Source: Streptomyces flavidovirens DSM 40150
GTDB taxonomy: Bacteria; Actinomycetota; Actinomycetes; Streptomycetales; Streptomycetaceae
DNA length: 64,000 nucleotides
Direction: 5' to 3'
Assembly: GCF_000429085.1 (NCBI RefSeq)
Contig: NZ_AUBE01000028.1
Coordinates: 1-64,000 of the forward strand
The notes under the pieces are model-generated. The model ran no database searches. It was not told where the DNA came from and saw nothing but the letters and a program-made list of their open reading frames with translations. A program made the translations under genes and the position numbers. Below, piece after piece: positions 42,190-50,610 of the stretch (positions within the stretch are counted from its first letter, which is position 1; every line of letters starts with the position of its first letter).

Positions 42190-43376
42190 GATTCCGGCAC
42201 GTAAGGCCGACAGCGGTCGCACTGGCATTGAGCGGACTCCTGTACGCCCTGGCCCCCGCGCCTGCTGCAGCGGCGGCCGAAGCAGCGCCTCGCGGGTGGG
42301 AAGCGGATGCGCTCGGCCTTTCGGCGGCCCACCGGGCGAGCCGGGGCGCGGGCGTCACTGTCGCTGTTCTCGACAGTGGGGTGGCGGCCGATCACCCTGG
42401 CCTGAAAGGGAAAGTGACCACTGGGCCCGACTTCTACGCGGACGGTCTCGACCCAGCGAGCCCCCGGTGGGGCAAGCACGGTACGGCCATGGCCTCGGAT
42501 GTCCTCAAAGTCGCCCCGCAGGCCAAGATTCTCTCCGTCAGGGTGATCGACGACTCCAAGGAGGGCGACAAGCAGCGCGGAGAGGGCCTGGAGCCGATTG
42601 CGGACGGCATCAGGTATGCGGTTGACCATGGTGCCGACGTGATCTCGCTGTCCCTGGGAAGTGCTGACTTCACCACGTACTCCAACTACGACGCGGAAGC
42701 GGTCGGTTACGCGGTGAGCCATGGGGTGACCGTCGTGGCGGGGGCCGGCAACAGCGGGGATCACTCCTCCAACGGTGCCTTCCCCGCGGGCTATGCGAGC
42801 ACGATCGCCGTCGCCGCCACGCAGCAGGGCGGCGGCCGGGCGGAGTTCTCGACCGTACGCACGCACAACTCGGTCGCCGCGCCGGGCGTGGGCATCATCA
42901 GCGCCACGAAGGAGGGTGGCTACCGGGCCATCAACGGCAGCTCACCGGCGACTGCCCTGGCGGCCGGTGTCGTAGCGCTGATGCGTGCCCACAACCCGAA
43001 GCTCACGCCCGGGCAGATCCGCACGATCCTGACGCGCACTGCTCACCACCCGCCGGGCGGGCGCGACGCCCACGTCGGATATGGACAGATCGATGCCGCT
43101 GCCGCCGTGAAGGCCGCAGCCTCACCGCCGACGGACAAGGCCGGGGTGGTGAAGTACCAGGGCAAGGAGCATTTGGCTGATCCGACCGGTACGTCGAAGT
43201 CCACCACCCAGCCCATGGAGCAGGGGGTATGGCTGACCGGCTTGGGCGTCGCGGGGGTGGGACTGGTGATGCTGATCGGCGGAGCGGTCCTGGCCATGGC
43301 ACGGCGCAGGGCCGGAGCCACAGTCGGAGCAGGGCCGACGGGCATGGCGCCACCTCCGGGGCACTTCCCCACCTGA
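42186..43376 (+). CDS. Mycosin-type subtilisin protease (third of three)
   Basis: A 396-residue S8 protease. Signal peptide (VALALSGLLYALAPAPAAAA), triad Asp63 (AVLDSGVAADHPGL), His98 (GKHGTAMASD), Ser253 (INGSSPATALAAG, a GSSPA variant of GTSxA), oxyanion Asn in GAGNSG, and a C-terminal membrane helix (LGVAGVGLVMLIGGAVLAMARRR). It is coupled to the membrane protein at 41248 by ATGA. It resembles the first mycosin in length but differs in sequence, so it is a separate lineage. Confidence 0.88.
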   Translation: MRFRHVRPTAVALALSGLLYALAPAPAAAAAEAAPRGWEADALGLSAAHRASRGAGVTVAVLDSGVAADHPGLKGKVTTGPDFYADGLDPASPRWGKHGTAMASDVLKVAPQAKILSVRVIDDSKEGDKQRGEGLEPIADGIRYAVDHGADVISLSLGSADFTTYSNYDAEAVGYAVSHGVTVVAGAGNSGDHSSNGAFPAGYASTIAVAATQQGGGRAEFSTVRTHNSVAAPGVGIISATKEGGYRAINGSSPATALAAGVVALMRAHNPKLTPGQIRTILTRTAHHPPGGRDAHVGYGQIDAAAAVKAAASPPTDKAGVVKYQGKEHLADPTGTSKSTTQPMEQGVWLTGLGVAGVGLVMLIGGAVLAMARRRAGATVGAGPTGMAPPPGHFPT

Positions 43377-43451
43377 GCGCAGCCAAAGCCGCGGTCACAA
43401 GTTCTCCACGGAACCAGCCGCCGGTGTCTGCGACCTCGGGATCGCGAGGGC

Positions 43452-43489
43452 ATAAGGTGTTGTGTGACTTATGGGGAGGGTGTTGCCGG
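43452..43489 (+). promoter_or_regulatory. Shared upstream element, copy 2
   Basis: ATAAGGTGTTGTGTG, then GGGGAGGG and CCGG with the same spacing as copy 1 at 41061. It lies 212-249 bases before the gene at 43701, in a 324-bp gap (43377-43700) with no other visible content. A shared promoter or regulator site is inferred. Confidence 0.5.
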
Positions 43490-43700
43490 AGGGGCTGACG
43501 TCCGCTTCGCCGGCAATTTGAGGGTGAGTGTTGCCCGTCCAGCACCCCTGCGAAACTTTCTCGGGAGCCTCCAGAAAGTCTGCACGCCAGCCGGACCGCC
43601 GAGTCGACCGGAGGTTGCCTTTCGCGGTGATCCTTGAGGCCCGCTCCGAGAGTCGCCTGTTCGTGATGAGTCGGTACTTGATGAGGGAGAACTCCGGTCC

Positions 43701-44024
43701 ATGGGGGATCAGTTCAAGACAGATACGGATCAGCTGGGGGAGTTCCTCAAGACTCTCGAGGGTTGCGTCCGGGATCTCAATGAGGCGCGTTCCGCTCTCG
43801 AGCACGTCCGTGCCGACCAGATCGGGACGAGTCGGCTCGATGAGGCGTGTGACGGATTCCAGGAGCGTTGGAAGCACGGATCTGAGCAGACCAAGAAGAT
43901 GATCGAAGCCGTCAGTGAAGGCGTGAAGTCCAACAAGAAGGGTTACGAGGAAGTCGAGGAAGCACTGGAGAAGGTGCTCAATCAGATGGCGAAGAACACC
44001 TCGGGCAAAGGGGCCTCGAAGTAA
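43701..44024 (+). CDS. WXG100-like protein with YxxxE motif
   Basis: A 107-residue helical protein (LGEFLKTLEGCVRDLNEARSALEHV; EACDGFQERWKHGSEQTKKMIEAV) ending in Y82-x-x-x-E86 (GYEEVEEALEK). There is a Trp at the expected turn (RWKHG) but no W-x-G. The stop overlaps the next gene's start by one base (TAATG), so it is coupled to the larger WXG protein that follows and probably is its export partner. Confidence 0.75.
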   Translation: MGDQFKTDTDQLGEFLKTLEGCVRDLNEARSALEHVRADQIGTSRLDEACDGFQERWKHGSEQTKKMIEAVSEGVKSNKKGYEEVEEALEKVLNQMAKNTSGKGASK

Positions 44025-45292
44025 TGGCGGCCAACCCCTACCCCAATCTCGGCTGGAACCCCGTACCCGGCATCCCCACAGAAGTGACCTCGCTGCAACG
44101 GAAGGTCGCCTCGGCGGCGACCGCGTTGGACACCTGCCACAAACAGCTCCAGAAGCTGCTCGGCGAGAGCAGTTACTGGCAGGGTGATGCGGCAGAGCAG
44201 TTCCGCAAGGCCATCGACGGCGATCTGCCGACCTACATTAAGAACGCCGCGCACTCTCTGCAGAAGGCATCGAACCAGCTGAAGAACTGGGACGGCCACC
44301 TGACGTCTAACCGCGAACTGGCGCAGAAATACGACGCTGACGCGGGGGAGAAGAAGTCGGCAGCCGCGAAGGCCAAGGGAGCGTACGAGCAAGCAGGGCA
44401 GCACCCGGACCTGAAGCTTGCCGGCCAGCAGTTCCCCAGCGAGGCCGAGGCCGACGCGGCGACGGCGCGGCTGCGGGCGGCCGAGAAGAGCATGAACGAG
44501 GCGGCCGCATCGCTGGAGAAGGCCAACGCGGCGTACAACGATGTCACCAGCAAGGCCAAGGAGCTGGAGACTCAGCACGCAGATCAGGCGGAGATCGTCG
44601 CCAAGGCGCTCGATGGTGCCACGGACAAGCTGGCGCCCAAGGAGCCGGGTTTCTGGAGCAAAGTCGGGGACATCATCAGTGGCACCTGGGACTTCCTCAA
44701 GAAGCACGCGGGAACGATCGGTGCTATCGCCGGGCTGCTGGCCCTTTTCCCCACCCCCCTTGCGCCGCTCTTCGCCGGCATCGCGATCGGCGCCAGCGCG
44801 CTCTCCATGGGCAAAAACCTCTCCGACGGAAAATTCCGTGGAGATTTGATGTTCCAGGGGAGCGGCATGGACGCTTTCTCTGCTTGGGCCTCCATTGGCG
44901 GTGACGTCCTCGGAATGGTTCCGGGCGCGAGGCTTGTGGGCGCGACAGCCAGAGAGATCGGCGATGGACTGCAGATGGCCAGAAGCATGAACGTGTCTCC
45001 GACCATGGTCGAAAAGGTGACCGAGTTCGGCAGAGAGTTCGGCACGGGCTACATGACGGCTGCCAGGGAGGGGTCCTACGGCATGTGGCAGGCTGCCGGC
45101 GAGAGTGCCAGGGGCTCCGCCAGGCTCATGGGCGACATCACCGCCAACGGTCTCAACGTCGCGGCGAACAGCGTGACGTCGATGGAAGAAGAAGGCATGC
45201 TGTCGAAGGAAGGGGCGTCTCACAACGCCGCTGAGGACACCAAGGCCGCTGTCGGAGCGTATGGTCTCGCCAGGCTGCGCGGTGTCCTGTGA
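44024..45292 (+). CDS. WXG-headed large helical ESX substrate
   Basis: A 422-residue protein. The N-terminal domain has W52-Q-G54 (SSYWQGDAAEQF) in a helical hairpin. A long helical region with Ala/Lys/Glu-rich segments follows (AAAKAKGAYEQAGQ; EKSMNEAAASLEKANAAYNDV), then a hydrophobic block (AGTIGAIAGLLALFPTPLAPLFAGIAIGASALS) and a soluble C-terminal domain. No catalytic domain is recognised. GTGA overlap with the next gene. Probably a secreted effector or structural substrate. Confidence 0.65.
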   Translation: MAANPYPNLGWNPVPGIPTEVTSLQRKVASAATALDTCHKQLQKLLGESSYWQGDAAEQFRKAIDGDLPTYIKNAAHSLQKASNQLKNWDGHLTSNRELAQKYDADAGEKKSAAAKAKGAYEQAGQHPDLKLAGQQFPSEAEADAATARLRAAEKSMNEAAASLEKANAAYNDVTSKAKELETQHADQAEIVAKALDGATDKLAPKEPGFWSKVGDIISGTWDFLKKHAGTIGAIAGLLALFPTPLAPLFAGIAIGASALSMGKNLSDGKFRGDLMFQGSGMDAFSAWASIGGDVLGMVPGARLVGATAREIGDGLQMARSMNVSPTMVEKVTEFGREFGTGYMTAAREGSYGMWQAAGESARGSARLMGDITANGLNVAANSVTSMEEEGMLSKEGASHNAAEDTKAAVGAYGLARLRGVL

Positions 45293-45975
45293 CGGAGCCG
45301 AAGCCGGATTTCTGGTATCTGATTCCGCACGGCTACGTTCCGCTGGATCTGAACCCCCCGCTCGAGCAGATCGAATCCCTTGTCCGGCAGGTACTCAGCC
45401 TGCCCGATGAACAGCGTGACCGCGCGGAGCGCGTCTTGCGCTTCTACACCGGCATCATTACCTCGATGAACGCGCAGGACGTGCGGGTTTGCCTGTTCGG
45501 CATGCATCCGGATGATCAGGGCGACCCCACCTTTTCGGTGGTCACGTTCTCGACGGTCCAGGCATCCGGCGGCCACGCGAAGCTGGTCATTGCCGGTATG
45601 GCGGGAACCGCTGCCGACTCACCGGAAGAGGGCCTGCGCCCGCTGGAGCTGCCTGCCGGCCTGGGCCTGCTCACCGAGGAGATGCGAAGCATGCCTGCAC
45701 CGGGGCCCCCGCCCGAGGGCAGCGACGACCCTCCCGTCGAGACCGTGTGGCAGGGTACGGTCGCGCTTACCTGCCCCGGCAACTCCGACATCCTCGTGCT
45801 CCAGATGGTGACGCCTGCTGTCGATCTCGCCGATCACTACCGGGACATACTGATCGGTGTCGCACACACTGTCTCGTTCACAGACCCGTCGCTTCCGGAA
45901 ACGGCGGGGGATGCCACGGACGGGGACCCGGAACCGGGATCCGTGGCTGCGATGGTGAGGAGCGACTTCGGATGA
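45289..45975 (+). CDS. Hypothetical protein of the ESX locus
   Basis: A 228-residue soluble alpha/beta protein (start GTG 45289, coupled by GTGA to the WXG protein before it). No signal peptide or membrane helix is seen. Recognisable stretches are WYLIPHGYVPLDLNPPLEQIESLV and TVALTCPGNSDILVLQMVTPAVDLADHYRDIL; I cannot match them to a family. Its tight coupling to an ESX substrate suggests a cytosolic chaperone (EspG-like role) or immunity protein. That is inference only. Confidence 0.55.
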   Translation: MTEPKPDFWYLIPHGYVPLDLNPPLEQIESLVRQVLSLPDEQRDRAERVLRFYTGIITSMNAQDVRVCLFGMHPDDQGDPTFSVVTFSTVQASGGHAKLVIAGMAGTAADSPEEGLRPLELPAGLGLLTEEMRSMPAPGPPPEGSDDPPVETVWQGTVALTCPGNSDILVLQMVTPAVDLADHYRDILIGVAHTVSFTDPSLPETAGDATDGDPEPGSVAAMVRSDFG

Positions 45976-46598
45976 CAGACCAGCCGGTGGCCCCGGACGT
46001 CGAACAGGTACTGAAGTCCGGCTATCGCCAGCTCTACAGGCTTCTAGCTGCACGTATCACCGTCATAGCGGTACTGGTCGGTGTGCCGATCTGGTTGAAC
46101 AGGTCCGGCGCCGAAGCAACGTTCTTCCTGGCCCTGCCTCTCGTCGCCGCGATGGTCTTCTTCGTGCTGACGGTCTACCGCATCAGGTGCGGAGTGCGTC
46201 TCGTGCAGTGTGCGAGGGTGCTGCGCCACTATCCGCTCGAGTTTCACACCCGGGTGGTGAAGAAGAGCGTGCTTCACGCCGAATATGCCGACGTGTACAC
46301 GCTCCGGATCTCGACTCGGGGTGAAAGCGGCGCTGCCACCATGCTGGCCATCAACGCTGCGGGAAAGCGCCGCTGGCCGGGAGGTGTGGAGAACGGCGCA
46401 TGGTTCGCGGGCGACTTCCCTTTCGGCGGCGTACTGGTGGTGCCCGGCAACGAAACGTTGCTGTTTCTCAACCCTGAGGACTGGGAGAAGTCAGCCAAGA
46501 GGCGCGCCGAGGCCGGCGCCGAACGTATCGCACGCGCGGAGCGGGCGGGGCTCGACAAGAGGAATTGGAAGCAGCCCATCATGTGGTACGGCGGATGA
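45972..46598 (+). CDS. Small membrane protein with two helices
   Basis: A 208-residue protein coupled by ATGA to the preceding gene. Two adjacent membrane helices near the N-terminus (ITVIAVLVGVPIWL; ATFFLALPLVAAMVFFVLTV) are followed by a soluble domain (GVRLVQCARVLRHYPLEFH ... GAWFAGDFPFGGVLVVPGNETLLFLNPEDWEKSAKRR) and a basic tail. No family is recognised. It ends the 43701-46598 four-gene operon and may be the membrane-bound immunity or anchor partner of that operon. Confidence 0.55.
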   Translation: MTDQPVAPDVEQVLKSGYRQLYRLLAARITVIAVLVGVPIWLNRSGAEATFFLALPLVAAMVFFVLTVYRIRCGVRLVQCARVLRHYPLEFHTRVVKKSVLHAEYADVYTLRISTRGESGAATMLAINAAGKRRWPGGVENGAWFAGDFPFGGVLVVPGNETLLFLNPEDWEKSAKRRAEAGAERIARAERAGLDKRNWKQPIMWYGG

Positions 46599-46721
46599 CC
46601 GCTGTAGCGCGTCAACGGCACCGGGTGGCCGAACACTGTTGAGGGCATGGAGAGCCAACTCTGAAGCATGGTCCGTCGCTTGACGGGAGATACTGGGGGA
46701 CCACAGGTGAGGAGAAGAGAG

Positions 46722-47144
46722 ATGGCCCAGCAACCCCGGAACCCCCAGGGACCCGGCCCCGACCGCGGCGTGTGGGACGAAGCGCTCGAGCCCGAGCAGG
46801 TCCGCTCCCTGAACTCCGCGCTGCGCAAGCTCGCCGACGGTGGCGGCGGGAGCAAGGAACTGCAGGACACGGCGAAGAAAATGCTCTCGGGCCGCCTGCC
46901 CTTGCGTGAGGTTCTGGACGACCCGTCGGCTGCCCGTGCCCTGGGCAGCGGCCTGGCGTCCCTGCGGGGCCAGTGGGAGTCGCTCTCCGAGGAAGAGCGC
47001 GAACAGATCAGGCTCGGTGAGGTGCCTCCGGACGGCACCGGTGCCCCTTCGGACCCGAATGAGCCCCGGCGCCCGGCGGGCCAGCCTTCCGAGCCGCGGA
47101 AGAAGGGACCGGCGCGGCACAGCGGTGGCTTCTCGTTGTACTGA
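46722..47144 (+). CDS. Hypothetical protein, 140 residues
   Basis: A small charged protein (LEPEQVRSLNSALRKLADGGGGSKELQDTAKKMLSGRLPLREVLDDPSAARALGSGLASLRGQWESLSEEEREQIRLGE) with a Pro/Arg-rich C-terminus and no signal peptide. I start at ATG 46722, where GAGGAGAAG lies upstream; an in-frame extension to 46668 has no better site. No family is recognised. It is convergent with the gene ending at 47273. Confidence 0.55.
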   Translation: MAQQPRNPQGPGPDRGVWDEALEPEQVRSLNSALRKLADGGGGSKELQDTAKKMLSGRLPLREVLDDPSAARALGSGLASLRGQWESLSEEEREQIRLGEVPPDGTGAPSDPNEPRRPAGQPSEPRKKGPARHSGGFSLY

Positions 47145-47272
47145 GCCGGCCTCCTGAGCTGAGTGGTACGGGTCGGCTCGCCGTACGAGCAGGGGAGCCG
47201 TCACGGGAGGCCGACGACTGGGTGGTGGATCACGGACGTAACGGTGCTCCTCAATCTCGTCGTTCCCTGCCC

Positions 47273-48586
47273 TCAGAACAGCCCGTGCCACATCTGCTCG
47301 ACGATCAGCGACCACCAGGCACCCGGGTCCGCCAGGGCCGAGGCGTCGATCGCGGTCAGCTGCTCCTGGAACGTCGCCATCGCCGCACCGGCCGCGACCG
47401 GATCCATGCCCCGCATCTGCTGCCGGGTGGTGGCGAGGAGGGCGAGGGAGCGGGCGAAGGCGGAGGTTGAGATGTTGATGTAGCGGGCTGCCGCGTTGAC
47501 AGGGTCGATCGCCCACAGGGCGCCGAGGCCGTTGGGTTCCGTCGGGCCGGGCTGGCACTGTACGGCGATGGCGGCCACCCCGTCCCAGCCGATGCGGGCC
47601 AGGTGGGCCAGCGCCGCGATCTTCTCCTCGCCGGCCGGGCTGCGGCGCTCGCGCAGGTTCGTGGCGATGTCGGTGAACAGGCCGCCGGCGGGCGGGCTGT
47701 CCGGCCGGTCGGCGGTGAAGAAGAGGGGGATGTCGGCCGGCAGCCCGGACCGGGTGAGCGTCGACCGGGCGGCCTCGGGCAGCCGGCTGTCGGCGAGGTC
47801 GTCGGCGTCGTAGCGGCGTACACCGTCCTGGCCGAAGACCTCGGCAAGGTGCCGCCCCAGGGTTACGTCGCGCATCGGCTCGGCCGGGGTCACGCTCGCG
47901 GGGACCGGGACGCGGTGCGGTCGCGGCGGCGGCTGCTGGTCGGCGATCCGGTGCATCGTCTCGACGTGCTGGAGCAGCGAGGCGATGCCTTCGGCGCGCG
48001 TCTCGGGCCTGGCGCCATAGGTGTGTGCGCAGGAGAGCTGGGCGTTGGGGAAGGTGTTGAGGAACTCGGCCGTGTAGCCGCCGGGGAGCAGGCTCGGGCG
48101 CAGGTCGGTGTGGATCGCGACGACATTGCCGATCGGTACGTTCATGCGCTGGAGCTCGGACCAGGCCTGGTATTCGACGGGCGGCAGGCCGGGACCCGAA
48201 TTGCGGAAGAGGGTCGTCTCCTCGCCGGTCGACGGGTCGAGGTACGTGAAGACGGCGGTGTTTCCGGGCCCGGTGACCGGACGGGCACCTTCCACCGCAC
48301 CGCCGCCGTGCTTCTGCTGATACATCCGTACGACGTCCTCGACCGGCACCGACGGCCAGACCGTCAGCTCACCGGTCCGGCGGTCGACAACCCCGCACGC
48401 GTCCCCGATCTCGGCGGGCGGCCGCCGCTCCCCGGTCACCGGGTCACGCTCCAGCGGCGCGGGCGCGGCCCACACCACCCACCCCAGGTCGAATTCCCGC
48501 ATCCGGACCTCGCGGCGTGGAGCCTGCGAACCGTCGGGGTTGAGCCAACGGTCGGCGGTGGCGAATGCCTGCTCCTGGCTGATCAC
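47273..48586 (-). CDS. Imm35/YrhB-like + degenerate deaminase-like + SUKH-4 fusion protein
   Basis: A 437-residue three-part protein. Residues 1-95 resemble the Imm35/YrhB immunity fold (FDLGWVVWA; TGELTVWPSVPVEDVVRMYQQKH). About 105-215 resembles a polymorphic-system nucleotide deaminase (VVAIHTDLRPSLLPGGYTAEF, FPNAQLSCAHTYG), but the zinc cysteines expected around PCxxPGGYC are Ser165 and Thr172, so it is probably inactive. About 240-437 matches the SUKH-4 immunity family (GALWAIDPVNAAARYINISTSAFARSLALL). Domain assignments rest on inspection. It ends the minus-strand toxin-island operon. Confidence 0.65.
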   Translation of the reverse strand: MISQEQAFATADRWLNPDGSQAPRREVRMREFDLGWVVWAAPAPLERDPVTGERRPPAEIGDACGVVDRRTGELTVWPSVPVEDVVRMYQQKHGGGAVEGARPVTGPGNTAVFTYLDPSTGEETTLFRNSGPGLPPVEYQAWSELQRMNVPIGNVVAIHTDLRPSLLPGGYTAEFLNTFPNAQLSCAHTYGARPETRAEGIASLLQHVETMHRIADQQPPPRPHRVPVPASVTPAEPMRDVTLGRHLAEVFGQDGVRRYDADDLADSRLPEAARSTLTRSGLPADIPLFFTADRPDSPPAGGLFTDIATNLRERRSPAGEEKIAALAHLARIGWDGVAAIAVQCQPGPTEPNGLGALWAIDPVNAAARYINISTSAFARSLALLATTRQQMRGMDPVAAGAAMATFQEQLTAIDASALADPGAWWSLIVEQMWHGLF

Positions 48587-48631
48587 GAGGGGACTCCTTC
48601 GAGGCCGTGGGGTAAGTGGGTCGACGTAGGT

Positions 48632-50554
48632 TTACGAGGCTATCTGTGCGGCGCGCGGGCGGATCCGCAGGGCCTTGGCCCCGCGCTCGGTGGCGACGAG
48701 AAGGATGCCGTCGGGAGAGAGGTCGGCGGCGGTGAAGGGAGTGTCCGTGATCAGTGCCGCGACGACCTCCTCACTCGCCCGGTCCCAGACCCGCAGGTAG
48801 TCGGCGCCGCGGCTGAGCGCGAGTGGCGCAGCGACCCGCTCGTCCTCGTAGGGGCGCAGGATCTGTTCCGGTGCCGCTTCACCGAGAGGCGCCGGCTGTA
48901 CGAGGCTGTGGACCAGCAGCGCGGACCCATCGCCCACAGGGCGAGCCCCGGGTGTGCCTTCGGGCACGACGAGAACCGCGACGGGGATCGCCTCCGCACC
49001 GCCGGGCTGCGGCAGGCTGCCGATCGTCACCGCCTTGACGCCCGCCACTGGCAGGCTCCACAGGGTCTGCCACGGTAGCTCCAGGCCAAGGCGGTGCACG
49101 GCGGCGGCGTACCCGGGCAGCCCGTCCTCGACGAACGCGGTCTCCAGCAGGGACGCCCTCAGCAGCACGGGAGCCATGGTGCGTGTCAGCAGCGGTGCAG
49201 TACGCAGATAGCTGTGGGCGGGTGCCCCCAGTTCCTCGGGAGCGACAGCCTCGATCGCGGCGCGCAGGAGCACCGGATCGGCGTACACGAAGAGCCCTGG
49301 GTCGGTGAGGAGTTGTGGGAGCAGACCCGCCTCGAGTGTGTGGCCCGCGATGTGGTCCCGTACATAGGGTCCGCCCTGCTCCAGTCCTGCTCGGGCACGG
49401 CTTCGAGCAGCGACATGGCGATGCGCGACTGGGCGCTGCGCATGTTGGGAAGACCGGCGCGTATGTCGTCGGCGATGGCCGGATGAGTCAGCCGGACCAG
49501 GGGGCGCCCCTCGGCGCCTTCAGCAGGTTGTACGAAGGCAGCAGGTTGTACGAAGGGACCGGCGAGCCGCATCCCGTCGGCCATCGGCGCGCTCATGTCA
49601 TGACCTGCGATGGCTCCGGCGAGCCGTACCCAGAGGTCGACCGCATCCCGTCGTCCGGACCGAGCGCGAGCGGGGCCAGCATGGTCCGTAGCATCTGCGG
49701 ATCAGCGCTGAGCCGGCGGGCGTGCAGGCCCAAGGCCTCTCCCACAGACCTCGGCAGCTGCTGTTCATCGGCGGGGTCGAAGCCATCGGGGGCCATGAGA
49801 ACGCACTGGACGGCGAGCTCCACCACCAGATGACTGGCCCCGGCCCGGCGGCCGACTGCCTCGGCGAGGCCGAGGCGTGCCTCGGCGTCCACCGTGAACG
49901 GCAGCTCGGGGGCACCGAACCGGGTGCTCAGGGCCGCCTCGGCGTGCCCGACGAGCGCATCGGGATCGGCCCACTCCGGCTCGTCGAGATCGATGACCTG
50001 CACTACGCCCGACGGCAGGCCGGCCGCCAGATCGGAGGCGAGATGCCGTGGTACTTCCGCAAGAAGCCGGAGGTTCTCGACCGCGGCGAGCGGCTTGAGT
50101 ACCTCGCCCACGACTCTGGCGGGCTCACCCGAGCCGCGGACTGGCCCTGCGCGGTCCACATCAGGCACGAAGACCACTACCGGTTCGTCGAGCGTGGACA
50201 GTTCGGCGTACACCCCTGCTGAGTCCGTGGCCTCCAGATCGTAATGATCTGCGATCAGCCACAGGAGCTGCGCGGCCGTCAGCCTCTCAGCACTGGGCAC
50301 GGCAGGAGCCGGCAGCTCCGGTGGCACCGTGGCCGGGTCCATCTCGTCGAGGCGCAGCTGCTTGCGGAAGTCCGGGTCGCAGAGCATCAGGAAACCGGTG
50401 ATCAGCCGGGACACCCCGCTGCCCGGCCCTCCTGTGAGCACGACAATGCGCAGGGCACCGGGCCACGCCATGCGCCACGCGGCCAAGGCGCGCAGCACTG
50501 CTGTGCGGCCGCCTATGTGGGGTGAGGCATGTAGCCGTCACTCGGGGCGGTCAC
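48632..50554 (-). pseudogene. Broken paralogue of the P-loop ATPase/WD-like protein (three frameshifts)
   Basis: Compared with the intact gene at 52909-54822, the product is recoverable only across three frames. After GTG 50554 the frame (MTAPSDGYMPHPT) stops at a missing base in the G-run near 50519-50522, where the paralogue reads HPHIGGR. A second single-base loss near 49642 separates PDDGM from VDLWVRLAG. A third near 49367-49370 separates WSRADP from VRDHIAGHTLEAG. Each lesion is a one-base deletion. The N-terminal Walker A (TGGPGSGVSRL) and the C-terminal WD-like block (WDRASEEVVAAL ... GAKALRI) are otherwise well kept. Recent decay or sequencing error are both possible. Confidence 0.8.
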
Positions 50555-50610
50555 AGTCTCGGTCCTCCGCCGTTCGCTGAGAAGGGGCTGGTACGAGCAA
50601 AATCCTATGG

